NCBI RefSeq assembly: GCF_946481715.1 | Contig: NZ_CAMLOV010000234.1 | Coordinates: forward strand, 1-6,850 | Length of the DNA stretch: 6,850 bases | Source of the DNA: an uncultured Mucilaginibacter sp. | GTDB taxonomy: Bacteria; Bacteroidota; Bacteroidia; Sphingobacteriales; Sphingobacteriaceae | Direction of reading: 5' to 3' | Shown: piece by piece, positions 1 through 5,520 of the stretch | How positions within the stretch are numbered: the first letter of the stretch is position 1 | Layout: each line of letters opens with the position of its first letter | Made by a program: the position numbers and the translations under genes | Notes under the pieces: generated by a model | Seen by the model: only the letters and a program-made list of their open reading frames with translations | Told to the model about the DNA's origin: nothing | Databases searched by the model: none

Positions 1-45
1 AATTATTTTTTAATTGTTGCCGAATAATTTGCGTTTTATTTAAAC

Positions 46-80
46 AATAAAGCCCTAAGCAGTAAAAAGTGCTTAGGGCG
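46..80 (-). terminator. Hairpin terminator after the PH-SHOCT gene
   Basis: A perfect 10 bp inverted repeat (GCCCTAAGCA at 52-61 and TGCTTAGGGC at 70-79) encloses an 8-base loop. Read on the minus strand, the stem is followed by a T-rich run (TTTATTGTTT). It lies about 25 bp beyond the stop codon of the minus-strand PH-SHOCT gene, where a rho-independent terminator is expected. The other side also carries a T-rich stretch (81-89), so it may also stop plus-strand transcription arriving from the right end of an unseen convergent gene. Confidence 0.75.
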
Positions 81-104
81 TTTATATTTCCTGGGCATTG
101 CAGA

Positions 105-791
105 TTAAAAATCGCTTAACAAATCTAATTTCTTAGCATTGTATTCCTCCTGCGAGATCAACCCATTCTCGAAAAGCATTTTCAGCCTTTTTAGTTTCTC
201 GGTCAATTCATCTTTTTTAGGCTCTTCGTGTGCTATTGGCGCGGCGATTGGTGTGGGCGGTGGGGTTGGCACTGGGGCAGGCGCTGCGGCAACCGGCGGC
301 TGCACAACAGGTGCTGCAGGCTGAAAGGCAACCTCGTTGGCGTGCCCTATCTGCATAGAGCCCGATTCGGCACGTTTCTCTTCCAGATCGCGCAGGCGGC
401 GGGCCTCACGCTCGGCTTCTTTGCGTTCCTGGGCATACTGGTATAGCTTTCGGGCCTGTACTTTGGGCAGGTAATCAACCCCCATTTCGGCACCGTTGGT
501 TGTTTTGGCACTGAAAACGGCTCCTATAATTTCTTCACGGGTGTAAACGTCCACAATGTCTTTCCAAACAAAATCAACAAATTTGATAGATAGCCCAAGA
601 TTTGCCGGAGTAAAAAACAGGATGCGTTTGTTGGTTAAAGCAATGCAATCGGGGAAAAGGTTCACAATCGGTTTCTTTTGAACCGCAATGTATAATATCT
701 CTTCGCCCGTGGTAAGCAAATCAACCAGCCGGCCGTAAATGCGTTCAACGGCTTTTGGGTCTTGTTCTTCCTTTAAAAATTTCTCTATCAT
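105..791 (-). CDS. Bacterial PH-domain protein with C-terminal SHOCT domain
   Basis: A 228-residue protein, probably cytoplasmic or membrane-peripheral, with no signal peptide or transmembrane helix. Residues about 14-120 resemble the YokE-like bacterial PH fold: a helix with GRLVDLLTTGEEIL, then strands including CIALTNKRILFFTP and a VWKDIVDVY turn. Residues 118-143 are highly charged and likely a helical or coiled linker. Residues 158-187 are a flexible Pro/Ala-rich linker. Residues 194-225 form a SHOCT module (LKRLKMLFENGLISQEEYNAKK). SHOCT modules commonly sit at the end of such proteins and are thought to mediate oligomerisation or partner binding; the cellular role is unknown. An in-frame extension upstream to 995 exists but would run 121 bp into the neighbouring secreted-protein gene and reads as non-native residues, so I chose the ATG at 791. 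That start also lies just downstream of a good promoter match. The domain assignment is firm for SHOCT and fairly good for the PH part. Confidence 0.85.
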   Translation of the reverse strand: MIEKFLKEEQDPKAVERIYGRLVDLLTTGEEILYIAVQKKPIVNLFPDCIALTNKRILFFTPANLGLSIKFVDFVWKDIVDVYTREEIIGAVFSAKTTNGAEMGVDYLPKVQARKLYQYAQERKEAEREARRLRDLEEKRAESGSMQIGHANEVAFQPAAPVVQPPVAAAPAPVPTPPPTPIAAPIAHEEPKKDELTEKLKRLKMLFENGLISQEEYNAKKLDLLSDF

Positions 792-814
792 ATCTCTGAT
801 ATTAGGATCGTGGG

Positions 815-844
815 CAAAAATAACAATAATATTGCCTTTGTAAA
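815..844 (-). promoter_or_regulatory. Probable Bacteroidota promoter of the PH-SHOCT gene
   Basis: On the minus strand the sequence TATTTTTG (815-822) matches the Bacteroidota -7 consensus TAnnTTTG exactly. A TTTA (841-844) lies 18 bases upstream, one mismatch from the TTTG -33 element. The expected transcript start near 810 gives a leader of about 18 nt before the ATG at 791. This lies in the 83 bp gap after the upstream gene and suggests the PH-SHOCT gene can be transcribed independently of it. The region is AT-rich, so a chance match is possible. Confidence 0.4.
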
Positions 845-874
845 TATACGTTTTAAGCTGAAAAATCGCCGGCA

Positions 875-2845
875 CTATCTCAATAACGTAACAGATGTGT
901 TTTGCATATAACTTAAGCCATCGCCCATAGTGTACTTTACAACCAGGTAATATACGCCGGCAGTTGCAGGCTTGCCGTTGTAATTGCCATCCCACCCTCC
1001 ATTTAGGTTTGCAGAATGAAAATATTGCTGCCCCCAGCGGTTATATATATAATATTCGATGCCGATAGGGTTGCTACCCTGGTTTGGCCTCAAAATGTCG
1101 TTCACGCCATCTCCGTTAGGCGTAAATGCGTTGGGGAAGCTAACAAATTCACATTTATCCTGCCCAATATCAATATCCAGTTCGTCCAGTATACAATCGT
1201 CCTGGCTTAATATAATAAAGTGGTGGCTGCCCGGTAGCAGGCCTTTTATGGTTTTAGTAAACGGGTAAACATCTGTGCCGTGCTTTATTTTGGCCGCCCC
1301 TTTAATATCGCCCGCTGCGGCAAATGTTATTTTGCCAAGCGCGGTACATACTGCATTGTTTACCATATAGCTTACCTCGGGCCTATCAATTAAGGTAACA
1401 TCCGGCACAACAACTTGTTGTTCTTTCCTATCGCCGCCCGATGAAGTGACCACCAGGGTGTATGTACCCGGCGATATATTGTTAAAGGAGTTGCTTAACC
1501 CTGTAAGGCCATTAAACGAGTAAGTGTAGGTATCCGGATGAGGTTTTGTTATTACCGTTACAACTGCTTTACCAAACTGAGCGCACTCCTTCGAAAACTG
1601 AATATCTGTGATTTCTATGGGTGGGCAGGCATCCTGCACCATTGTAAAGTCTTTTTCGTCTATCAGGCAGCCGGCGGCAGTTGTAATAACAAAATGGTAT
1701 GTGCCGGGCGAAAGCCCTGCAAAGCTATGGTTAAAATCGTACGAACTACCATTGAATAGTACCCTGAAATCATCGTTCCTATTACCGGCACTTAGCTTAA
1801 TGGCACCCTTTACATCGCAAACCGGGTTTGTTTTGGTTGCAGTAATAACAGGGTTATCGAGGCTATAATCCGGGATGGTGAACGTGGCTTCCTTGGAATC
1901 CTCCTCACCGTCAGACGCAACTGTTACTTTGTAAACACCCGCCGTAAGATTGTTAAACACTCCCGTCCTGTTGCTTAGTCCGTTATCAAGGGTGTAAACA
2001 TATTGGCTTGTTGGTTTTTTACACACTACCCGTGCAGCACCTTTATTAAAAACATTGCAGTCCTGGCTAACATCTACCTGCTGAATCTCTATTACAGGGA
2101 TTTCCCCTGCTTCGGCATTACTGCCGGCATCGTATACTATAAAAGGCAATATCCCTGCCGATCCTTTTATCGTTCGGTTCTCCATATCCAGTTCGAGCAT
2201 ATCTGTGCTTTGGTTTGCGTATTCCGCAAACGCATAAACTTTCAGTTGGTCTTTTACCGCTACTGTGGTAAAGCCCATAATATTACGGCCAATAGGTATA
2301 TAAGAGGTACTGTTTAAGGGGTTCGTTATATCAATTTTTACGATCTCGCCGGTGCTGGCCGCCATATAAAGTTCGTCTTTATAAAAAAGCAAGTCGCCCG
2401 CCGAGTAAAATGGCATATCACCCAGGTAGACCGCACCTGTAGCCCCAGGCTGCAAAGAAAATAAAGCCGTTCCGCTGGCTACATATATAATGCCGTTCTT
2501 ATCCACGGTAAGCGAAGTGCCTGAGAAATTGTTTCCTATCAACATACAATTGCTGATAGACGGTAAAGCCCCGCCATTGATTTCGCTAATATAAAGTGCG
2601 CCGTTATCCGTGTTGTAGTAAAGGTGAGTGCCGGATACCGCTACCGAAAAAAAAGTGCCCTTGCCACAGCCGCTAACATCTTCTGTTATAATGCCATTTG
2701 GGGTTAGCGTTATCCTTTTTAATTCAAGCGTACTTGTTGCTACGTAAAATTGCTGGCAATAGCTTTTTACTGCAATGCCCAGTAACATTGCAAGCAGCGC
2801 TATGGCTTTTTTAACAAGGGGCCGGGTAATCAATAGCTTAGGCAC
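875..2845 (-). CDS. Secreted T9SS cargo protein with gliding-motility-type (type B) C-terminal sorting domain
   Basis: A 656-residue exported protein. Residues 1-30 form a Sec signal peptide: basic start, a hydrophobic core IALLAMLLGIAV, and likely cleavage before QQF. Residues about 32-250 are beta-rich with repeated short strands (GIIYVASGTALFSL, DELYMAASTGEIVKID), suggesting a partial beta-propeller. Residues 252-567 are two copies of a roughly 158-residue block of Ig-like or SprB-like modules (FNNLTAGVYKVTV, FAGLSPGTYHFVI, FNNISPGTYTLVV, IKGLLPGSHHFII). Residues 569-656 are the CHU_C/gliding-motility C-terminal domain with FPNAFTPNGDGVND, YYIYNRWGQQYF, GGWDGNYNGKPATAGVYYLVV and terminal VTLLR. 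Such domains direct proteins through the type IX secretion system to the cell surface or medium. No catalytic motif is visible, so an adhesin or surface-layer role is inference. The start is GTG, since no ATG gives a complete signal peptide. The gene begins 69 bp after the acyl-protein synthetase stop. Confidence 0.9.
   Translation of the reverse strand: MPKLLITRPLVKKAIALLAMLLGIAVKSYCQQFYVATSTLELKRITLTPNGIITEDVSGCGKGTFFSVAVSGTHLYYNTDNGALYISEINGGALPSISNCMLIGNNFSGTSLTVDKNGIIYVASGTALFSLQPGATGAVYLGDMPFYSAGDLLFYKDELYMAASTGEIVKIDITNPLNSTSYIPIGRNIMGFTTVAVKDQLKVYAFAEYANQSTDMLELDMENRTIKGSAGILPFIVYDAGSNAEAGEIPVIEIQQVDVSQDCNVFNKGAARVVCKKPTSQYVYTLDNGLSNRTGVFNNLTAGVYKVTVASDGEEDSKEATFTIPDYSLDNPVITATKTNPVCDVKGAIKLSAGNRNDDFRVLFNGSSYDFNHSFAGLSPGTYHFVITTAAGCLIDEKDFTMVQDACPPIEITDIQFSKECAQFGKAVVTVITKPHPDTYTYSFNGLTGLSNSFNNISPGTYTLVVTSSGGDRKEQQVVVPDVTLIDRPEVSYMVNNAVCTALGKITFAAAGDIKGAAKIKHGTDVYPFTKTIKGLLPGSHHFIILSQDDCILDELDIDIGQDKCEFVSFPNAFTPNGDGVNDILRPNQGSNPIGIEYYIYNRWGQQYFHSANLNGGWDGNYNGKPATAGVYYLVVKYTMGDGLSYMQNTSVTLLR
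1145..2092 (-). repeat. Two-copy internal duplication in the secreted protein
   Basis: Residues 252-409 (1619-2092) and 410-567 (1145-1618) align along their whole length with an offset of 157-158 residues. Matching landmarks are IEIQQVDVSQDC/IEITDIQFSKEC, YVYTLDNGLSN/YTYSFNGLTGLSN, VFNNLTAGVY/SFNNISPGTY, NPVCDVKGAIKL/NAVCTALGKITF, FAGLSPGTYHFVI/IKGLLPGSHHFII and VQDAC/GQDKC. The copies are clearly diverged in protein sequence, so this is an old duplication and not a recent tandem repeat. Confidence 0.85.
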
Positions 2846-2914
2846 AATAAGCAGTAAATATATTTATTTTAACACTCAGCAATGGAAATTATTTTTTACT
2901 GCTGTATTGACGGA

Positions 2915-3901
2915 TCAACCTAACAATAAGTTACAGCCGCGGATATCAGAGTTATCGAACCGGCCCAGTACCTCAAACGAACCATCCTGATAAACTTTAC
3001 CCAGGTCCTGCGTGGCGATGAACGAGCAGGAGTTGATGTTTGCCAGATCGATAATATTTATCCCTCCGGTTTTGCCGGCCTCTACAAGGGTGAACGGGTC
3101 GTTGGTATCACGGGTGATGATCTTCATCCAGGGCGGGCAGTTAAAAATACCTTCTCCCTTGGAGTACGCTTGTGAAAGCAATTCGGTCATACCGTATTCC
3201 GAATGAATAACGCTTACGCCAAAGCCCGCGCAAAGGGCACTATGCAGTTCCTCGCGGATCATTTCTTTTCTGCGGCCCTTCATTCCGCCGGTTTCCATTA
3301 CAATCAGTTCGGGGAATTCGATTTGATATTGCTCTACAAAATCCAGTAAGGCGAAGGTTACGCCAATGAGTAAAGTGGGCTTGCCTGCCTCTTTTTGTTT
3401 GAGTAAATTATTATAAAGCTCTCGGTGATTGTATAAAAAGAAACCGCTATCCCCATTAGCAGATTCGGTTATCATATCCTGCGCCATGTAAATAAGCGAG
3501 GAGCCTTCGCGCTCCAAATAAGATGGCAATAGCGCCAGCACCGTATAGCTTTTAATATCGCCATAAAATAGCTTAAATGCCATGCGGAAACTTTCTATAT
3601 ACCAACTAACATCGGCAACACTATGGCTGCTGGTTATCATCCCCGTAGTGCCCGAACTGGTGAATACGGCCTCCGCCCAGGCGCCATGCGTAACTACGCG
3701 GTGCGATTTGAAAAACTCTACCGGCATAAACGGAATCTGCTCTACTTCAATAACCACCGCAGGGTCGATTTTTAAACCTTCAATAAAAGCCTTGTACACT
3801 GCGCAATTCGCCGCCTGGTACCGGAATACTTGCAACGCAGTTTCACTAAATCCTGTTTGGGTATTGATAGCGAATATGTTTTCTTTGCCCGGCTTTATCA
3901 T
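2915..3901 (-). CDS. LuxE-like acyl-protein synthetase (adenylate-forming family)
   Basis: A 328-residue soluble protein of the LuxE/acyl-protein synthetase family, related to the N-terminal part of adenylate-forming (ANL) enzymes. In bioluminescent bacteria LuxE activates a fatty acid as acyl-AMP and carries it on a cysteine; the substrate here is unknown. Visible motifs: the phosphate-binding loop TSSGTTG (81-87), a glycine- and base-rich METGGMKGRRKEM (202-214), SEYGMTE (234-240) matching the A5 signature, ATQDLG (296-301) and a C-terminal VLGRFDNSDIRGC (311-323). Cys323, six residues from the end, is a candidate for the acyl-accepting cysteine known near the C-terminus of LuxE; that identification is inference. 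The larger C-terminal ANL domain is absent, as is usual for this family. I place the start at the ATG at 3901. A longer frame to 4003 would translate the promoter and reads as low-complexity residues. No luxC, luxD or other lux genes are adjacent, so no luciferase link is implied. Confidence 0.85.
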   Translation of the reverse strand: MIKPGKENIFAINTQTGFSETALQVFRYQAANCAVYKAFIEGLKIDPAVVIEVEQIPFMPVEFFKSHRVVTHGAWAEAVFTSSGTTGMITSSHSVADVSWYIESFRMAFKLFYGDIKSYTVLALLPSYLEREGSSLIYMAQDMITESANGDSGFFLYNHRELYNNLLKQKEAGKPTLLIGVTFALLDFVEQYQIEFPELIVMETGGMKGRRKEMIREELHSALCAGFGVSVIHSEYGMTELLSQAYSKGEGIFNCPPWMKIITRDTNDPFTLVEAGKTGGINIIDLANINSCSFIATQDLGKVYQDGSFEVLGRFDNSDIRGCNLLLG

Positions 3902-3908
3902 GCTGATG

Positions 3909-3937
3909 CAAAGGTAGCAAATGTGCAGATATGCAAA
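3909..3937 (-). promoter_or_regulatory. Strong Bacteroidota promoter of the LuxE-like gene, nearly leaderless
   Basis: On the minus strand TTTG (3934-3937), a 17-base spacer and TACCTTTG (3909-3916) match the Bacteroidota -33/-7 consensus TTTG-N17-20-TAnnTTTG perfectly. Only seven bases separate the -7 element from the ATG at 3901, so transcription should start at or within a few bases of the start codon. There is no room for a Shine-Dalgarno sequence. This placement also supports the 3901 start over the longer reading frame. Confidence 0.6.
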
Positions 3938-3954
3938 TTTCAGATGTGCAGATA
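3921..3954. repeat. Two 11 bp direct repeats in the divergent control region
   Basis: ATGTGCAGATA occurs at 3921-3931 and again at 3944-3954, a 23 bp period (about two helical turns). GCAAAT also occurs at 3917-3922 and 3933-3938. The copies straddle the -33 element of the LuxE-like gene promoter, so they could be regulator sites on one DNA face. They could equally be remnants of a simple intergenic repeat. Confidence 0.5.
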
Positions 3955-3978
3955 AAGCTTTTGAATTGGAGATTGTGA

Positions 3979-4012
3979 TACAACACTTATCAAATAAGAG
4001 CAACGAGTTGTA
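3979..4012. repeat. Nested inverted repeat in the divergent control region
   Basis: An outer 6 bp inverted repeat, TACAAC (3979-3984) and GTTGTA (4007-4012), surrounds an inner one, CTTAT (3986-3990) and ATAAG (3994-3998), with a 3-base loop. It sits between the divergent LuxE-like and SYLF genes. It could be an operator or a weak hairpin. The arms are short and AT-rich, so the evidence is modest. Confidence 0.3.
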
Positions 4013-4079
4013 ACAAATTTGCCTTTTGCGAGTTATTTATAGAAAAACAAACAATAATTATACTTCATTCAGACCCATC

Positions 4080-4751
4080 ATGAAACTCATTAAATTTATA
4101 AGGTTGCCGCTTTTATTAAGCGCATTTTTTATACTGGCATCTGCCACATCTACCGAAAAAGGGCTTGAAAAAATACATCAGGCTACCAACGTTTTAAAGG
4201 ATTTCAGTAAAATGAAGGAAAGCATCCCTACCGAATTGCTAAAGGAATACGAGGGAATTGTGATAGTGCCTAAGCTCATCAACGCCGGCTTTGGCATTGG
4301 TGGTAAACGCGGGCAAGGGCTTGCCATGGTAAAACTGCCCAGTGGAAAGTGGAGCGATCCTGTTTTTGTTACCCTAACCGGTGGCAGTTTTGGCTTGCAG
4401 ATAGGGGTACAATCGGTCGACCTGGTTTTGGTATTTAAAAACAAAGGCGTGCTTACCAAAGTAAAAAACGGCGACTTTACCATCGGCGGTGACATTTCTG
4501 CCGCTGCAGGTCCTGTTGGCCGCAGTTCTACCGCCAGTACCGACCATAAGCTGGAAGCAGAAATTTACTCCTACTCGCGCAGCAAGGGCTTATTTGCCGG
4601 TATCAGCGTTAACGGCTCTAACCTGGCCATTAACAAAAGCCTTAATGCTGATTTTTATGGCGAAGGCGTTACGTCGGAAGCGATATTTGACAGGGCTACA
4701 AGCACCGAGCCTGCTGTATTGGAATTAAAATCCACGCTGAGCGCGTTTTAA
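4080..4751 (+). CDS. Exported SYLF/YSC84-like lipid-binding domain protein
   Basis: A 223-residue protein. Residues 1-22 form a Sec signal peptide (MKLIKFIRLPLLLSAFFILA), so it is probably periplasmic or attached to the envelope; no lipobox cysteine is present. Residues about 25-223 are a full SYLF (YSC84-like) domain: an early helix with ATNVLKDFSKM, then GIVIVPKLINAGFGIGGKRGQGLAMVKL (57-86), PVFVTLTGGSFGLQIGVQSVDLVLVF (94-119), FTIGGDISAAAGPVGR and AEIYSYSRSKGLFAGISVNGS (160-180). Eukaryotic SYLF domains bind phosphoinositides; bacterial exported members are poorly characterised and an envelope lipid-binding role is inference. An in-frame ATG at 4026 would add 18 residues ahead of the signal peptide and bury it, so I prefer 4080. 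No clear Shine-Dalgarno sequence and no convincing -7 element were found upstream. A strong terminator follows directly, so the gene appears monocistronic. Confidence 0.9.
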   Translation: MKLIKFIRLPLLLSAFFILASATSTEKGLEKIHQATNVLKDFSKMKESIPTELLKEYEGIVIVPKLINAGFGIGGKRGQGLAMVKLPSGKWSDPVFVTLTGGSFGLQIGVQSVDLVLVFKNKGVLTKVKNGDFTIGGDISAAAGPVGRSSTASTDHKLEAEIYSYSRSKGLFAGISVNGSNLAINKSLNADFYGEGVTSEAIFDRATSTEPAVLELKSTLSAF

Positions 4752-4770
4752 AAAAGAACTGCGCTGGTAA

Positions 4771-4806
4771 CAAAAACGCCTCGGTTATTCGAGGCGTTTT
4801 TGTTTA
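4771..4806 (+). terminator. Rho-independent terminator of the SYLF gene
   Basis: A perfect 13 bp stem (CAAAAACGCCTCG at 4771-4783 with CGAGGCGTTTTTG at 4790-4802) encloses the 6-base loop GTTATT. The descending arm ends in a T run that continues into TTTAT. It lies 20 bp after the SYLF stop codon and isolates that gene from the downstream toxin-antitoxin pair. Confidence 0.9.
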
Positions 4807-4830
4807 TCTTAATCACAGTAATTAATTGAT

Positions 4831-4854
4831 TATATTTGTGAAATTGACAAAGGA
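4831..4854 (+). promoter_or_regulatory. Probable promoter and ribosome-binding region of the toxin-antitoxin pair
   Basis: TATATTTG (4831-4838) matches the Bacteroidota -7 consensus TAnnTTTG exactly. No good -33 TTTG is present at the proper distance upstream (only TTAA at 4809-4812). Transcription would begin near 4843, giving a leader of about 25 nt that contains the purine-rich AAAGGA (4849-4854), 14 bases before the antitoxin ATG. Confidence 0.45.
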
Positions 4855-4868
4855 TAATAAGAAATTAA

Positions 4869-5084
4869 ATGGAAACAGTCCTCTTACAAATAAACAATCG
4901 CAAGGCTTACAGGCTATTGGAAGACCTTGAGGACTTGAACATTATAACGGTGTTAAATAAAAGCGTTGAACCAGCCCAGAAGCTATCGGAAAAATATGCG
5001 GGAAAACTCCCGGCCGACATTGCAGATGAACTACAAAACTTTGTAAGCCAAAGCCGCGAAGAATGGAACAACCGCAGTATTTAA
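4869..5084 (+). CDS. Putative antitoxin of a VapBC-like toxin-antitoxin pair
   Basis: A 71-residue protein directly upstream of, and overlapping by 22 bp, a PIN-domain toxin gene. I recognise no named DNA-binding family (no clear AbrB, ribbon-helix-helix or Phd/YefM signature). It begins METVLLQINNRKAYRLLEDLEDL, predicted as a strand then a helix, followed by a linker and two charged segments: KLSEKYAGKLPADIADELQNF and SQSREEWNNRSI. The acidic, tryptophan-containing C-terminal tail fits the usual arrangement in which the antitoxin tail wraps the toxin and blocks its active site. The antitoxin call rests mainly on size, gene order and overlap. Autorepression through its own promoter is expected of such systems but not shown here. 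Confidence 0.75.
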   Translation: METVLLQINNRKAYRLLEDLEDLNIITVLNKSVEPAQKLSEKYAGKLPADIADELQNFVSQSREEWNNRSI

Positions 5085-5452
5085 TAGATACAAATGCCGT
5101 TATAGATTACCTCGGTGAAAAAATGTCAGTTACAGGCATGGGGTTTATGAATGCAGTTATCGATGCAGTACCCGTTATTTCTATAATCACTAAAATAGAA
5201 GTACTTGGTTTTAATGCACCAGAGGAGCACTATCGACTACTTGAAAACTTTATGAGCGACGCCGCTGTATTGCCCCTGGCTGAGGATACTGTACGGAAAA
5301 GCATTGAAATCAGAAAAAAACATAAGACCAAATTACCTGATGCAATTATTGCCGCAACGGCGATCGTTCATAACTTGACTTTGATTTCACGAAACATTTC
5401 AGATTTTAAAAGTATCGAAGGCTTAAAAACAATTGATGCGCACCTCGTTTAA
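5063..5452 (+). CDS. PIN-domain ribonuclease toxin, VapC-like
   Basis: A 129-residue single-domain PIN protein, the usual length for VapC toxins, which are Mg2+-dependent RNases that cut tRNA or rRNA. The acidic active-site residues can be read directly: Asp9 in YLIDTNAVIDYL, Glu46 in IITKIEVLGF, Asp93 in KLPDAIIAATA, and Asp114 in LISRNISDF. All four are present, so the toxin looks intact. The ATG at 5063 lies inside the antitoxin gene, whose stop is at 5082-5084. This +1-frame overlap suggests translational coupling. The toxin's RNA target cannot be told from sequence. Confidence 0.9.
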   Translation: MEQPQYLIDTNAVIDYLGEKMSVTGMGFMNAVIDAVPVISIITKIEVLGFNAPEEHYRLLENFMSDAAVLPLAEDTVRKSIEIRKKHKTKLPDAIIAATAIVHNLTLISRNISDFKSIEGLKTIDAHLV

Positions 5453-5502
5453 AACTGATATCCTTCGCGCTTTTCAAATATTTAATTCACCAAATGCTAT
5501 TA

Positions 5503-5520
5503 CCCGCATCGGGGCTTTTT
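5503..5520 (+). terminator. Weak terminator-like hairpin after the toxin gene
   Basis: A short stem, CCCG (5503-5506) and CGGG (5510-5513) with loop CAT, is followed by GCTTTTT (5514-5520). It lies 50 bp past the toxin stop and runs into the stop codon of the convergent cyclase gene. With only four pairs and a 3-base loop it is weak. No T tract follows it on the minus strand, so it would act only on the toxin transcript. Confidence 0.3.

Noticed and set aside
228..330. GC-rich low-complexity stretch that looks like a nucleotide repeat
   Set aside because: It is the coding sequence of the Pro/Ala linker in the PH-SHOCT protein, which explains the composition.
792..995. Upstream extension of the PH-SHOCT reading frame to an ATG at 995
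   Set aside because: It would overlap 121 bp of the secreted-protein gene and the gap containing the promoter, and the added 68 residues do not resemble the family. The ATG at 791 fits better.
2003..2317. Plus-strand open frame of 104 codons
   Set aside because: It lies wholly inside the secreted-protein gene on the other strand and its product has no recognisable domain; a shadow frame.
2755..2760. Possible lipoprotein lipobox at Cys30 of the secreted protein
   Set aside because: The residues before Cys30 are K-S-Y, which do not fit a lipobox (small residue at -1 needed). Ordinary signal peptidase cleavage before Gln is more likely.
3582..3917. Plus-strand open frame of 111 codons
   Set aside because: It is antisense to the LuxE-like gene, including its conserved TSSGTTG region, and has no recognisable product.
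3902..4003. Longer start for the LuxE-like gene at 4003
   Set aside because: The extra 34 residues would be encoded by the consensus promoter and the direct repeats, and they add no family sequence.
4026..4079. Upstream ATG for the SYLF gene
   Set aside because: It would put 18 polar residues before an otherwise well-formed signal peptide.
4178..4495. Minus-strand open frame of 105 codons
   Set aside because: It is antisense to the conserved core of the SYLF gene; a shadow frame.
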